This document shows, in pieces, positions 1 through 9,520 of a DNA stretch of 64,000 nt. The notes under the pieces are model-generated. The model ran no database searches and had not been told where the DNA came from. It was given only the letters and a program-made list of their open reading frames with translations. Position 1 is the first letter of the stretch. Each line of letters starts with the position of its first letter. Made by a program: the position numbers and the translations under genes. Origin of the DNA: Thermosynechococcus sp. CL-1 (GTDB taxonomy: Bacteria; Cyanobacteriota; Cyanobacteriia; Thermosynechococcales; Thermosynechococcaceae). Location: assembly GCF_008386235.1 (NCBI RefSeq), contig NZ_CP040671.1:932001-996000 (forward strand), written 5' to 3'.

Positions 1-81
1 GAGTACTTCACCATGGTCAGCAACGCGGCGTTTGGATTTGACAGTTTTTTCCACGGGGACTTGCTGTCAAGGACTAAATGA
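1..81 (+). CDS. possible 3' end of an unidentified CDS
   Basis: Frame 1 is open from the window edge to a TGA at 79-81 (26 codons). The fragment is too short to assign and shares no motif I can name with confidence. It could equally be non-coding sequence downstream of pepP. It is listed only because nothing else explains the first 100 bases. Confidence 0.2.
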   Translation, partial: EYFTMVSNAAFGFDSFFHGDLLSRTK

Positions 82-101
82 GGAGGACTTCCTGCTCTCT
101 A

Positions 102-1409
102 TTATTTGGGCGCCGCTGCTGTCAGTACTTCGTGCCCCTCGGTGGTGACTAAGACATCGTCTTCAATGCGCACGCCAATACCGCGCCAGCGATCGCCAAT
201 CTCAGGTTGACCCTCGGCAGGAGTCGCTTCGGGGTGAATATAGATTCCCGGCTCCACTGTCAGCACTTGACCTGGTTGCAGGGTAACCCATGTCTCTTTG
301 TTGTGCTTGTAAAGACCGACATCATGGACATCGAGACCCAGCCAGTGACCGGTGCCATGCATAAAGAAGGTGCGATATTTCTGGGTATTGTTCTCTTTGC
401 CTTCGTTGATCAGATCGTCAATCGCTCCCCGCAGCAGGCCAAGGTCAACCAGACCCTCAACGATCACCCGCACAGCCGCATCGTGGATTTGGTTGTAGGT
501 ATTCCCCGGTTGCACCTGCTCAATGGCGGCCTTTTGGGCAGCAAGCACAATCTCATAAATGGCTCTTTGCTCGCCACTGAACTGGCCACTGACAGGGAAA
601 GTGCGGGTGATATCGGCATTGTAATAGTGATAGGCACAACCTGCATCAATCAACAGCAGGTCACCGGCTAGCATTTGGCGTTGGTTGGCTGTGTAGTGGA
701 GCACACAGCTATTGGGCCCTGAAGCCACAATGGAAGGGTAGGCCGGGCCATCGCCCCCCCGTAGGCGAAAGAGATGCTCCATCTCCGCCTGAATTTCATA
801 TTCCCAGCGTCCGGGGGCAGCCACTTCGCGGGCACGCTGATGGGCTTCGACAGTGATGGCGATCGCTTGGCGCATCAAGGCCAATTCTGCTGCTGATTTA
901 ATTTGCCGCATCGGTGCCAAGAGAATACTGGGATCGGCGATCGCCCGCGGCCCTGTGCCCCGCTTGGGTAGGGTTGCTAAAAGCTGTTGATAGTGCTTGA
1001 GAATCAGTTGATTAAAGCGCTCATGGTGACCAAAGTGGTAGTATAGGGGGTCGCCGGTTTCCAGATAGCGCGGCAGGTGCTGCTCTAGCTCGCCAATGGG
1101 ATACACCGCATCGGCGCCTAATTGCTCCTTGGCTGCTTCTACCCCAAGGCGTGCCCCTGTCCAGATCTCTTGGCTGAGATCCTTGGGCTGCACAAAGAGA
1201 ACATAGCGATGCTCACTGTGGTTGGGCGCAAAAACAGCAACGGCCTCTGGCTCATTAAAGCCCGTGAGGTAATAAAAGTTACTTTCTTGGCGAAAGTTGT
1301 AGTCCACATCATTATGCATGATGGCGCGCGGGGCACTACAGAAAACAGCGACACCCGTGCCCAATTTCTCTAAAAACTGCTGCTGTCGTTGCTGGTACTC
1401 TGTTTTCAT
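102..1409 (-). CDS. pepP: Xaa-Pro aminopeptidase (aminopeptidase P, M24B)
   Basis: A cytosolic dimetal peptidase that removes an N-terminal residue preceding proline. The 435 aa length is normal for the family. An N-terminal AMP_N-type domain (about residues 1-135) is followed by the pita-bread catalytic domain. Metal ligands are visible in order: Asp in LLIDAGCAY, Asp in NADITRT, His in GTGHWLGLDVHD, Glu in VEPGIYI and Glu in VRIEDDVLV. ATG start. The gene reads away from tRNA-Leu and stands alone. Assignment is firm at family level; the substrate is inferred from the family. Confidence 0.93.
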   Translation of the reverse strand: MKTEYQQRQQQFLEKLGTGVAVFCSAPRAIMHNDVDYNFRQESNFYYLTGFNEPEAVAVFAPNHSEHRYVLFVQPKDLSQEIWTGARLGVEAAKEQLGADAVYPIGELEQHLPRYLETGDPLYYHFGHHERFNQLILKHYQQLLATLPKRGTGPRAIADPSILLAPMRQIKSAAELALMRQAIAITVEAHQRAREVAAPGRWEYEIQAEMEHLFRLRGGDGPAYPSIVASGPNSCVLHYTANQRQMLAGDLLLIDAGCAYHYYNADITRTFPVSGQFSGEQRAIYEIVLAAQKAAIEQVQPGNTYNQIHDAAVRVIVEGLVDLGLLRGAIDDLINEGKENNTQKYRTFFMHGTGHWLGLDVHDVGLYKHNKETWVTLQPGQVLTVEPGIYIHPEATPAEGQPEIGDRWRGIGVRIEDDVLVTTEGHEVLTAAAPK

Positions 1410-1460
1410 CGCGCCTTGAAAAGTGGGTCAACCCTTGGGAATGATGACCCTGAAGTGGTT

Positions 1461-1792
1461 TGGTGGGGGCGGAGGGACTTGAACCCTCACGACTTGTTTA
1501 AGGTCAACGGATTTTCATCCTCCTGCCGCTTTCGCGACCACCCCTTGGGTGTTGAGGATTGGACTCTCCCTTTACCCGCGTAGAGGATCTACGGTAGGGT
1601 AGCTCCCGTCGAGTCTCTGCACCTTCCGTTTCTGGAGGAATGATCCATGGGAAACGGCTTGGCTCAGGATTGCCCTATTTGCCCTATGGACAAACGTAGG
1701 TTTCCCTGAATTTGAGAGCATTCACTTAATAGATTTCTCTACTAAGGCTCAATTGCTTAAGTCCGCAGCGTCTACCATTCCGCCACGCCCCC
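1461..1792 (-). tRNA. trnL-UAA: tRNA-Leu(UAA) interrupted by a group I intron
   Basis: The 5' exon is 1792-1759 and the 3' exon 1515-1461. The spliced tRNA is 89 nt including a genome-encoded CCA (1463-1461). The acceptor arm GGGGGCG pairs with CGCCCCC, the T arm is GAGGG-TTCAAGT-CCCTC, and the long class II variable arm follows the anticodon stem. The intron splits the anticodon between U34 and A35, the conserved cyanobacterial and plastid position. Identification is direct from sequence. Confidence 0.95.
1516..1758 (-). other. group I self-splicing intron in tRNA-Leu(UAA)
   Basis: About 243 nt separate the two exon halves. The conserved core is readable on the minus strand: GGGAAACCTA near the start, GGCAATCCTGAGCCAAGC (P/Q-type segment), GGTGCAGAGACTCGACGG (R/S-type segment) and a terminal guanosine (1516) before the 3' exon. 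There is no ORF inside, which is normal for this intron. Autocatalytic splicing is inferred from the family, known from Anabaena and plastids. Confidence 0.93.
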
Positions 1793-1837
1793 TTCAGTAC
1801 CGCTACTATACCACCTTGGCTTTGGGGGATGCAATTC

Positions 1838-2902
1838 CTACCGGCGTTGGTAATAAGCCCGCAAACCCTCGAGGAGCCGCTGATTTTCGCTGTCACGGCG
1901 CACCGCCACTCGGAAGTAGGAAGCGCCCAATTCGGGAAAGCTGCAACAATCGCGAATCAAAATGTGATGCTGCTGGAGGAGGTAGGTTTGCAGGGGCAAA
2001 ATGGTGTCCGTTGCTTGCAGGAGTAGAAAGTTTGCCTTGCTCTCGGTCACCACCTTCAGTTCGGGCATATTATTTAAGGCCGCCGCAAAGGCATGACGCG
2101 CTGGCGGTAACCATGCCCAAGTCTGTTCCTGAAAGGGGCGATCGCCCAAAGCTGTGACACCGGCAATGATTGCCAAGCAATTCACACTCCAGGGATCGCG
2201 CCACGATCGCCAGCGTTGCCAACGTTCTGGAGCCGACACCCCATAGCCGAGACGCAGACCCGCCAGACCATAGAACTTCGTCAGCGATCGCAGGATGATT
2301 AAATTGGGGTACTCAGGTACAGCCGCGATGAGAGACTCGCTCGCTGCCGGCGGCAAAAAGTCCATAAAGGCTTCATCCACGACCACTAAGGCACCCGTCT
2401 CTAGCAAGGGCTGGAGCTGATTCCGCGACCAGAGCTGTCCACTGGGGTTATGGGGATTGTTAATGAGGATGGCATCTTCAGGGGTTAGGGCAGGCGCGAT
2501 CGCCCCAAAGCCGCTTTGCACCTGGGCTAGGGGAATCGGCACAATTGGGCAAGCAAAAGCCGCCAGTGCCCGCCGGTAGTCAGCAAAGGCAGGAGTAATA
2601 AGATAAATCTGCTGGCGATCGCCACACTCGCGACCTACCCAAGTCAATAACTCCGCCGCGCCGTTGCCCACCAAAAAATAATCCTTCGGTAGTTGATGCA
2701 GGGCGGCAAGGGCATCCACCAAGGGACGGCAATCGGGATCGGGATAGTCACGAATCGTGGGCAGCGCCGCCTGAAGGGCGGCTATCACTGAGTCAGGAGG
2801 TCCCCAGGGGTTGAGACTGGCGGAGAAATCCAAAATCGCATCGGGAGCACAGCCAGCGATCGCTGCCGCCCAAGCTAAATTGCCACCGTGGCGGGGGGGC
2901 AT
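1838..2902 (-). CDS. cobD: threonine-phosphate decarboxylase-like PLP enzyme (CobD/HisC fold)
   Basis: A fold-type I PLP enzyme of 354 aa. The N-terminus (HGGNL, then DFSASLNPWGPP) is the CobD signature, and the Schiff-base lysine lies in RSLTKFYGLAGLRLGYG. NPHNPSG and DEAFMDF are the usual cofactor motifs. CobD makes aminopropanol phosphate for the cobalamin nucleotide loop. Cyanobacteria generally make pseudocobalamin, and a histidinol-phosphate aminotransferase-like role is the alternative. The start codon is 5 bases downstream of the HU stop, so the two are probably co-transcribed. Confidence 0.82.
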   Translation of the reverse strand: MPPRHGGNLAWAAAIAGCAPDAILDFSASLNPWGPPDSVIAALQAALPTIRDYPDPDCRPLVDALAALHQLPKDYFLVGNGAAELLTWVGRECGDRQQIYLITPAFADYRRALAAFACPIVPIPLAQVQSGFGAIAPALTPEDAILINNPHNPSGQLWSRNQLQPLLETGALVVVDEAFMDFLPPAASESLIAAVPEYPNLIILRSLTKFYGLAGLRLGYGVSAPERWQRWRSWRDPWSVNCLAIIAGVTALGDRPFQEQTWAWLPPARHAFAAALNNMPELKVVTESKANFLLLQATDTILPLQTYLLQQHHILIRDCCSFPELGASYFRVAVRRDSENQRLLEGLRAYYQRR

Positions 2903-2907
2903 TCAGA

Positions 2908-3234
2908 CTATTTTTTCTTGCCCTTGGCCGCCGGTTCAGGAGCCGCCGGCGGTGCAACTTTTTCTTTGAAAAGTTTCCCTGCTGAAAAGGCGGGAACGGT
3001 AGTTGCTGGGATTTGCATTTTTTCTTTGGTTTTCGGGTTGCGTCCTTCACGGGCTTTGCGCTCCCGCGGTTCAAAGGCACCAAAGCCCACTAGTGTCACT
3101 TTTTCTCCCTTGGCCACGGCCTCCATGATTTCCTCAACGGTGGCTGAGATAATGGCCTCAACTTGCTTTTTGGTGACGTTGTTGGTGCTATGGGCACGAC
3201 TAAACACAGCATCCACGAGTTCAGCTTTATTCAT
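2908..3234 (-). CDS. hup: HU-family DNA-binding protein with basic C-terminal tail
   Basis: A nucleoid-associated histone-like dimer. MNKAELVDAV, the GFGAFEPRERKAREGRNPKT DNA-binding beta-arm and the FSAGKLFKEKV helix are diagnostic. The HU core (about 92 residues) is followed by a Pro/Ala/Lys extension ending in KGKKK, longer than E. coli HU. I chose ATG 3234 because GGAG lies 8 nt upstream; an in-frame GTG at 3243 is too close to that site. Probable first gene of a two-gene unit with cobD. Confidence 0.93.
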   Translation of the reverse strand: MNKAELVDAVFSRAHSTNNVTKKQVEAIISATVEEIMEAVAKGEKVTLVGFGAFEPRERKAREGRNPKTKEKMQIPATTVPAFSAGKLFKEKVAPPAAPEPAAKGKKK

Positions 3235-3327
3235 GGGGATCACTCCACAGAAACATTAAAGGTTGTTAATTGAGGAACAAATGGGTGAAAGGCACGAAAC
3301 CCTTGCCTCTGCTTGCTTTCAAGCCTC

Positions 3328-3356
3328 ATTCTAGAATAGCCAGACCCCAACTGGAA
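3328..3356 (-). promoter_or_regulatory. candidate sigma-70 promoter of hup
   Basis: Minus-strand TTCCAG (3356-3351), a 17 bp spacer and TAGAAT (3333-3328) lie about 95 bp upstream of the HU start, within the 409 bp interval 3235-3643. The rest of that interval is AT-rich, with no ORF and nothing recognisable apart from the pgk terminator. The call rests on spacing and partial consensus only. Confidence 0.4.
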
Positions 3357-3540
3357 CCCTGAAACCTTTAAGATATGTGGTTTTCAGCCACTTTTATCCA
3401 TTAGAAATTTCTCAAACCCTTGATTCATCAGTCTTTTAGCCTATTCCATCCTCTTTGCAGGGATAGTTTGGGGCAGTGACAGTTGTTAGAAAAATTAACA
3501 AATCACGGTGTCCCAAGGTCTGAATATCGCCCCAGAGAAC

Positions 3541-3570
3541 AAAAAAGCCCCATGGCTGAGACGATGGGGC
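3541..3570 (-). terminator. Rho-independent terminator of pgk
   Basis: On the minus strand GCCCCAT (3553-3547 on plus) and ATGGGGC form a perfect 7 bp stem (3547-3553 with 3564-3570) with a 10 nt loop, followed by six U residues (3546-3541). It lies about 75 nt past the pgk stop. Confidence 0.8.
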
Positions 3571-3643
3571 ATTCACAAATTTCATGAATTTAATGCTTGG
3601 ATTCGGAGGATTTGATCACAGCGTATTGGCGATGATCTATCCC

Positions 3644-4846
3644 CTAGGCATCATCCAAGGCGGCAATACCAGGAAGTTCTTTGCCTTCGAGGAGTTCAAG
3701 GCTGGCGCCACCACCGGTGGAGATGTGGCTCATGCGATCGGCAACGCCCACTTTTTCCACAGCAGCTACGGAATCGCCACCGCCAATAATCGTGGAGACG
3801 CCCTCACTGGTGAGGTCAGCCAAACAGCGGGCGATCGCCTCCGTGCCCTTAGCAAATTGATCAAACTCAAACACCCCCATTGGGCCATTCCAGATCACTG
3901 TTTTGCAATCCTTGAGCGCCTCTTGAAAGCGCTTGACGGAAGCAGGCCCAATATCCAGACCCATCCAGCCATCGGGAATCGCTTCGATACTGACCACTTG
4001 ACTATTGGCATCGGCGGCAAAGTTATCCGCCACCACGACATCTGTGGGCAAGAGCAACTCCACCCCTTTTTCTTGGGCTTTGGCTTCGAGGTGTTTGGCT
4101 AGCTCCAACTTGTCTTCTTCCACCAAGGATTTGCCCACATTCAGCCCCCGCGCTTTGTAGAAGGTGAAGATCATGCCGCCGCCGATCAGCAATTTATCCA
4201 CTTTTTCTAAAAGGGCTTCAATCACGCCAATTTTAGAAGAGACTTTCGATCCCCCCACAATCGCAGCCAAGGGACGGCGGGGATGCTCAATGGCGTTTTG
4301 GAGATATTCCAGTTCTTTCTCAATCAAAAAGCCCGCCACGCAGGGACTGAGGTATTGCGTCACCCCAGCAGTTGAGGCATGGGCGCGGTGCGCAGTGCCA
4401 AAGGCATCGTTGACATAGACTTCTGCACAGGCCGCCAGTTGCTTGGCAAATTCAGGATCATTTTTTTCTTCCCCCGGATGGAAGCGCACATTCTCGAGGA
4501 GACAGACATCCCCATTGGCCATTGCTTGGGTATGGGCCACCACGGCATCACCAATGCAGTCATCGAGCTTGGCCACGGGTTTGTGGAGCAGTTCCGAGAG
4601 CCGCTGAGCCACAGGAGTGAGGCGCAGTTTATCATCCACACCCTTGGGACGGCCAAAGTGGCTGACAAGAATCACCTTGGCACCTTTGCTGATCAGGTCT
4701 TGAATGGTGGGCAGTGCGGCGCGGATGCGAGTATCGTCAGTGATGACGCCATTCTCATCGACGGGAACGTTAAAATCCACCCGCACGAGGACACGCTTTC
4801 CTTCTAAGTCGGCAGCCGATAACTGCGCTACAGATTTTTTAGACAC
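3644..4846 (-). CDS. pgk: phosphoglycerate kinase
   Basis: Interconverts 1,3-bisphosphoglycerate and 3-phosphoglycerate in glycolysis and the Calvin cycle. The 400 aa length is standard. N-terminal substrate motif [24 protein letters not shown], and C-terminal nucleotide motifs NGPMGVFE and [11 protein letters not shown] followed by [13 protein letters not shown] are all present. It starts with GTG at 4846, supported by AGGAGG 7 nt upstream. Monocistronic, with its own terminator at 3541-3570. Confidence 0.97.
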   Translation of the reverse strand: MSKKSVAQLSAADLEGKRVLVRVDFNVPVDENGVITDDTRIRAALPTIQDLISKGAKVILVSHFGRPKGVDDKLRLTPVAQRLSELLHKPVAKLDDCIGDAVVAHTQAMANGDVCLLENVRFHPGEEKNDPEFAKQLAACAEVYVNDAFGTAHRAHASTAGVTQYLSPCVAGFLIEKELEYLQNAIEHPRRPLAAIVGGSKVSSKIGVIEALLEKVDKLLIGGGMIFTFYKARGLNVGKSLVEEDKLELAKHLEAKAQEKGVELLLPTDVVVADNFAADANSQVVSIEAIPDGWMGLDIGPASVKRFQEALKDCKTVIWNGPMGVFEFDQFAKGTEAIARCLADLTSEGVSTIIGGGDSVAAVEKVGVADRMSHISTGGGASLELLEGKELPGIAALDDA

Positions 4847-5000
4847 GCTAGAGCCTCCTAAATGCGTTAAAACATGGATGATAGTACTAGGGGCATAACA
4901 ATCCCAGCCAGCGATGGAGTGACCCGTTACAGAACCCTCACCTGACCCTCATTCTACCCAAGGGCGTGCCCTTCCACTTGACTCCAATGAGGTGAACTCT

Positions 5001-5390
5001 ATGTTCAAAACCATTCTTTTTCCCATTGACCGTAGCCGTGACACCCAAGAAGCCATACCTACCGTGGTGGAGATGGTGAAGTTGTTTCAGAGTCAGTTGT
5101 TTTTGCTATCAGTGGAGGAAAGCCCTGAACCGGATGCGGAATTAGAAGCAGCGATTACAGAATTTTTGAATCGTGCTAAGGAGGCCTTTGCCCAACACGC
5201 GATTGCGGCGGAAACTTTGCTACGGCGCGGCAAACCGGCCTTTGTGATCTGTGATGTGGCCGATGAGATCAATGCCAGTTTGATTATTATGGGTTGCCGA
5301 GGAACGGGCCTGACCCCAGAGGGGTTTCAAGAAAGTGTCAGCAACCGCGTGATTAATTTGGCGCCCTGTCCGGTCTTGGTGGTGCCCTAG
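5001..5390 (+). CDS. UspA-family universal stress protein
   Basis: A single-domain USP of 129 aa. The N-terminus FKTILFPIDRS is the first beta strand with the nucleotide-facing Asp. The C-terminal IIMGCRGTG and PCPVLVVP match the family ATP-loop and last strand, although the loop ends in E-S rather than the usual G-S, so ATP binding is uncertain. ATG 5001 is preferred over GTG 4992 because GAGGTG sits 6 nt before it. No functional link with its neighbours is visible. Confidence 0.85.
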   Translation: MFKTILFPIDRSRDTQEAIPTVVEMVKLFQSQLFLLSVEESPEPDAELEAAITEFLNRAKEAFAQHAIAAETLLRRGKPAFVICDVADEINASLIIMGCRGTGLTPEGFQESVSNRVINLAPCPVLVVP

Positions 5391-5504
5391 GCGCTGCGTA
5401 ACTGAATCTTGCGGAGGTTAAAGTTTCCTCACAGGCGGCCTAGCCCTTGGGGCGATCGCCGATGATCTAAGGAAAGTGAATGTGTTGTCTTGTGGTTGAT
5501 CTGC

Positions 5505-8063
5505 ATGCTGAATCCAACAGATGTGACGCCGACCGTGTTTTCCCCTGCTGCTGATCAACTGCAAGCCCTTGGGGTGTACGTAACCATCCATGGCCATTTC
5601 TATCAGCCCCCCCGCGAAAATCCCTACCTCAATGCCATTGAACACCAACCCAGTGCCCAGCCGTTCCACGATTGGAATGAGCGTATTTACTACGAGTGCT
5701 ATCGCCCCAATGCCTTTGCGCGGATTCTCAACGATCGCGGTGAGGTCATTGATATTGTCAATAACTTTGAATACCTCAGCTTTAATATCGGTCCGACGCT
5801 CTTTAGTTGGCTCGAACGCTACGATCTTGAGGTCTATCAGCGCATTATTGAGGCTGATCGCCACAGTTGTCAGCGCTTCAATGGCCACGGCAACGCGATC
5901 GCCCAAGTCTATAACCACATGATTTTGCCCTTGGCCAACTACCGCGACAAACTCACGCAAATTCGGTGGGGCAAGGCGGACTTTCGGCGGCGGTTTGGCC
6001 GCGAACCGGAGGGGATGTGGCTGGCGGAAACGGCCATTGACTATGAAACCGTAGCCGCCCTGATTCAAGAGGGGATTCGCTTTACGATTTTGGCGCCTTC
6101 CCAAGCCCAACGCTGTCGTCCCATTCTCGCTGACGGTGAAAGCGAGTGGATTGAAGTCAGTGGCAGCCAAATTGATCCGACCCGTCCCTATCGCTGCTAT
6201 TTGCCGGAGGGCGATCGCCAGCGGGATTACCTCGACATTTTCTTCTACGATGGCCCCATTTCACGGGACATGGGCTTTAGTGACCTGCTCAGTAGCTCGC
6301 AGTTTCTAGTAGGACGCCTAGGGCAGGCCGTACGCGGCGATCATCGCCCCAGTCAAATCATTGCCGTTGCCACTGATGGGGAAACCTTTGGCCATCACAA
6401 GTATGGCGGTGAAAAAGCCCTCGCCTATGCCTTTAAGGTAGAAATTCCCCGTCGAGGCTGGCAGATCACTAACTTTGCCTACTACCTCAGCCTGTTCCCG
6501 CCCACATGGGAAGTGGAACTCAAACCCGTCACGGCGTGGAGCTGTGCCCATGGGGTGGATCGCTGGCAGGACAATTGTGGTTGCGGTGGGGGCGGTGAGT
6601 GGCATCAACGGTGGCGACGCCCCTTGCGGGAGGCACTGAACTGGTTGCGGGATGAGCTAATTGAAATTTATGAAACCCTAGGCAGTGAGCTATTTCAGGA
6701 TGTTTGGGCAGCCCGCGATGCCTATATTGAGGTGATTGGCGATCGCTCGCCGGAGACTCTGCATCGTTTTTTGGCACAACACCAACGTCGCCCCCTGAGT
6801 CAAAGCGAGCAAATTGATGCCCTGCGCTTGCTGGAGATGCAGCACCATGCCCTGCTCATGTTTACCAGTTGTGGCTGGTTTTTTGATGAACTCTCGCGGC
6901 CTGAGGGGGTACAAATCCTCCGCTATGCGGCACGGGCGATCGAACTGGCAGGGGATGTTGCCGGCGTACAGTTGGAACCCGAGTTTATTGAGCGTCTGGC
7001 CGCTGCCCCCAGTAATGTGCCGCAGTTTGGCGATGGGGCAACGGTCTATCACCAGTTGGTGAAAACGGCTCAAATTAGCTTGCAGCAGGTGGCCGCCCAC
7101 TATGCCATGAGTTCCCTCTTTAATAGCTACCCCCGCCAACATCAACTGTACTGCTATGAGATTGAGCAGGGGGATTATCATCTCCAACGCATGGGCAGCC
7201 TGACCTTGGCGATCGGCCAGATTCAACTCACCTCGACGATGACAACCGAGTCCCAACTGCTGATCTTTGCTGTCTTGCACTTGGGGGGCTGGGATTTCCA
7301 CTGTGCGATTCAACCCTTCCAAGGGCGGCGGGAATATAGCCAGATCAAGACCCATCTCCTGCAAGCCTTCCAACAGGGGAGTGCAGCACGGGTGGTGATG
7401 GCAATTACGGAACGCTTTGGGGGGGTAGCCTACAGCTTGGATGATCTCTTTGCTGAGGAACGACACCGTCTCATGGGGGTGCTGGCGCGGGAAACCCTTA
7501 CGCGCTTGGATCAGCTTTATACCCAAGTTTATCGCGATAACTACGGCATCCTGATGGGGTTTCAGCGGGATGGCCTGAGTGTGCCCCAAGAATTGCAAGT
7601 CGCGGCAGCGGTGGCGTTGACCCATCGTGCCATTAGCCATTTGCGGAGTTTAGAGCAAGACCTCAGCGATCTCAGTGATTTGCCCTTGGCGGATCTGCAA
7701 AACCACTTGGCAGAATTGATGGCGATCGCCCGTGAAGCACGGTTGTTGGGTTGTCACCTTAGCTTTCAAGAGCAACAGCGACTCCTTGAGCAGCAAATTA
7801 GCACTGGATTGCGTTATCTTGCCCACCACCTCGACAGTGACACCCTTGGCCAGTTGAGTCCCCTGCTGCAGGACTTGATCACCATTGGCGATGCCTTAGG
7901 TTTGAACCTGAATCTGGATCGGGCACAGGAACAGCTTTATACCCTGATGGGTGAACTGCGGCAGAAGGGCAGGCACCTCAGCGAGGGCGATCGGCGGCAC
8001 CTACAAACCTTAGCTATCCGCCTCAAGGTTGATCCCCAACTATTGGTTGCCCTCTCTTCCTAG
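5505..8063 (+). CDS. glycoside hydrolase family 57 protein with DUF3536
   Basis: About 852 aa. The N-terminal GH57 domain starts at YVTIHGHFYQPPRENP. The likely nucleophile is Glu in EGMWLAETAIDYET and the acid/base region is ATDGETFGHH. The long helical C-terminal half matches the DUF3536 extension seen in cyanobacterial GH57 proteins. The family acts on alpha-glucans such as glycogen; the exact substrate is not deducible. Cys-rich CGCGGGGEWHQRWR near residue 360 is typical. ATG 5505 is preferred; TTG 5490 is in frame. The 3' end overlaps the convergent Uma2 gene by 4 bp. Confidence 0.88.
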   Translation: MLNPTDVTPTVFSPAADQLQALGVYVTIHGHFYQPPRENPYLNAIEHQPSAQPFHDWNERIYYECYRPNAFARILNDRGEVIDIVNNFEYLSFNIGPTLFSWLERYDLEVYQRIIEADRHSCQRFNGHGNAIAQVYNHMILPLANYRDKLTQIRWGKADFRRRFGREPEGMWLAETAIDYETVAALIQEGIRFTILAPSQAQRCRPILADGESEWIEVSGSQIDPTRPYRCYLPEGDRQRDYLDIFFYDGPISRDMGFSDLLSSSQFLVGRLGQAVRGDHRPSQIIAVATDGETFGHHKYGGEKALAYAFKVEIPRRGWQITNFAYYLSLFPPTWEVELKPVTAWSCAHGVDRWQDNCGCGGGGEWHQRWRRPLREALNWLRDELIEIYETLGSELFQDVWAARDAYIEVIGDRSPETLHRFLAQHQRRPLSQSEQIDALRLLEMQHHALLMFTSCGWFFDELSRPEGVQILRYAARAIELAGDVAGVQLEPEFIERLAAAPSNVPQFGDGATVYHQLVKTAQISLQQVAAHYAMSSLFNSYPRQHQLYCYEIEQGDYHLQRMGSLTLAIGQIQLTSTMTTESQLLIFAVLHLGGWDFHCAIQPFQGRREYSQIKTHLLQAFQQGSAARVVMAITERFGGVAYSLDDLFAEERHRLMGVLARETLTRLDQLYTQVYRDNYGILMGFQRDGLSVPQELQVAAAVALTHRAISHLRSLEQDLSDLSDLPLADLQNHLAELMAIAREARLLGCHLSFQEQQRLLEQQISTGLRYLAHHLDSDTLGQLSPLLQDLITIGDALGLNLNLDRAQEQLYTLMGELRQKGRHLSEGDRRHLQTLAIRLKVDPQLLVALSS

Positions 8064-8626
8064 GGAAGAATCTCCGTTAAATCCAGCACGAATCCAGGGA
8101 GCAGGTCTTCCCCAGAGAGGTGCCGAGGGGCGATCGCGACTTCAGGGGGTATTTGAGAACGGTAGATTTCTACCCGTTGATTTTGCGGGTCAATCAGCCA
8201 GCCTAGGTGCAAACCATTGTCCAGATATTCGCGCATTTTGGCTGCGAGTGGCCGCAGATCATCACTGCGCAGCTCAATCACAAAATCGGGACAAAGCGGT
8301 ACAAATCCTTGCCGTTGTTCGGCGGTCAAGGCGTGCCAGCGATCGCTTGGAATCCAAGCAACATCGGGACTGCGAATGGCGCCATTGGGCAGCTTAAATC
8401 CCGTCGAGGAGTCAAAGGCAACGCCCAATCGGGATTGCTGATTCCAGAGGTACAGTTGAACAGCTATTTGAAGATTGCGCCTGCCGGTTTCTCCACCTGT
8501 GGGGGGCATAATGATTAATTCTCCACGGGGCGATCGCTCCAGCCGCAGATCAGGGTTTTGGCGGCAAATTGCGGCAAACTGCTCATCGGTTAGTTCCAGC
8601 ACCGGTTGTAGGGCGATCGTCAGCAT
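8060..8626 (-). CDS. Uma2-family (DUF820) PD-(D/E)XK nuclease-fold protein
   Basis: 188 aa, typical of the DUF820 family that is greatly expanded in cyanobacteria. Signature strings are GELIIMPPTGGETG, RSPDVAWIPSDRW, CPDFVIELRSDDL and KMREYLDNG, ending with a DPQNQRVEIY strand. These place the Asp and Glu of a restriction-endonuclease-like fold. Cellular role unknown. ATG 8626 matches the usual family N-terminus better than ATG 8644. Convergent with the GH57 gene. Confidence 0.85.
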   Translation of the reverse strand: MLTIALQPVLELTDEQFAAICRQNPDLRLERSPRGELIIMPPTGGETGRRNLQIAVQLYLWNQQSRLGVAFDSSTGFKLPNGAIRSPDVAWIPSDRWHALTAEQRQGFVPLCPDFVIELRSDDLRPLAAKMREYLDNGLHLGWLIDPQNQRVEIYRSQIPPEVAIAPRHLSGEDLLPGFVLDLTEILP

Positions 8627-8785
8627 GGCTGAGCAGCCTCTCATCGCGTTTCCACTACCCCAGTTCTAGCAAATTAGGAAAGTTGCCTCTGGCCAGACCA
8701 AACCTACGTCCAGTTTCGTTAAAATCAGCGAACTAGCCCCATAGGCTGGCCTAGGTATCACCCAAAAAGTGTGTGAGGAGTACGT

Positions 8786-9520
8786 ATGTCGTTAACGTCG
8801 CCAGAAATGGCTGAGGCGTTTGGTGCCGCTTCTGAACGCGGACTAATTCCCCGAGTCTTGCAACCGGCGTTGCACTGGTGGTTATCTGCGCAGTTGGAGC
8901 AGGCAACAGGCTTGGAAATTCAAATTCAAGGGGGCGATCGCCAGATTTTGCGGGGATACTTACCCCACGTGCGCATTGCCGCAGCAAGAGCCAGTTATCG
9001 CGGTATTCAATTGCGCCAAGCAGCCGTCCAAGCGGAACAGATTCAGATTAATCTAGGACAAGTGTTGCGAGGCAAACCCCTAAAACTCTTGGCACCAGTG
9101 CCGGTACGCGGGGAACTAATTCTCAACCAAGCCGATCTCAACGCCTCTTTGGGGGCGCCGCTCCTGCAATCCGGCCTACGGGAACTGCTGAAATTGCTCG
9201 ATCAGCGCGGCTTGGGCAAAGCAGGGGTCAATCTGCAAGAGTGGCAATTGCGGCGTACGCAGGCAGAATTGGGTGCTGGGTGCCTCAAACTGGTGTTCTC
9301 GATGGTGAATGCCCAAGGGGAGCAGGCGGATTGGCATTTGATGACCCAGGTGCGCTTGCAGGATGAGCGAACCCTCTGCTTAGAAAAGGTGCATTGGCAA
9401 GGGGAAGGTGACCCTCATCCCACGGTGGCCATTGATTTGGGTGAGGGGGTGGCCATTCAGGAGTTGCGGCTAGAAACGGGTGCCCTCAGGGTGCAGGGAA
9501 TGATTTGCATTTATCCCTAG
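8786..9520 (+). CDS. DUF2993 domain protein (LmeA-like lipid-binding family)
   Basis: 244 aa. From about residue 25 the sequence alternates hydrophobic strands typical of DUF2993 (ARASYRGIQLRQAAVQAEQI, then LILNQADLNASL). Members are beta-rich and thought to bind lipid or act near membranes; function in cyanobacteria is unknown. No signal peptide is visible. GAGGAG lies 6 nt upstream of ATG 8786. The last 51 bp overlap the 3' end of the convergent trpF. Confidence 0.75.
   Translation: MSLTSPEMAEAFGAASERGLIPRVLQPALHWWLSAQLEQATGLEIQIQGGDRQILRGYLPHVRIAAARASYRGIQLRQAAVQAEQIQINLGQVLRGKPLKLLAPVPVRGELILNQADLNASLGAPLLQSGLRELLKLLDQRGLGKAGVNLQEWQLRRTQAELGAGCLKLVFSMVNAQGEQADWHLMTQVRLQDERTLCLEKVHWQGEGDPHPTVAIDLGEGVAIQELRLETGALRVQGMICIYP

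Noticed and set aside
6690-7640. Minus-strand open frame (316 codons) within the GH57 gene
   Set aside because: Low-complexity translation without family features; the plus strand encodes the full GH57/DUF3536 protein.
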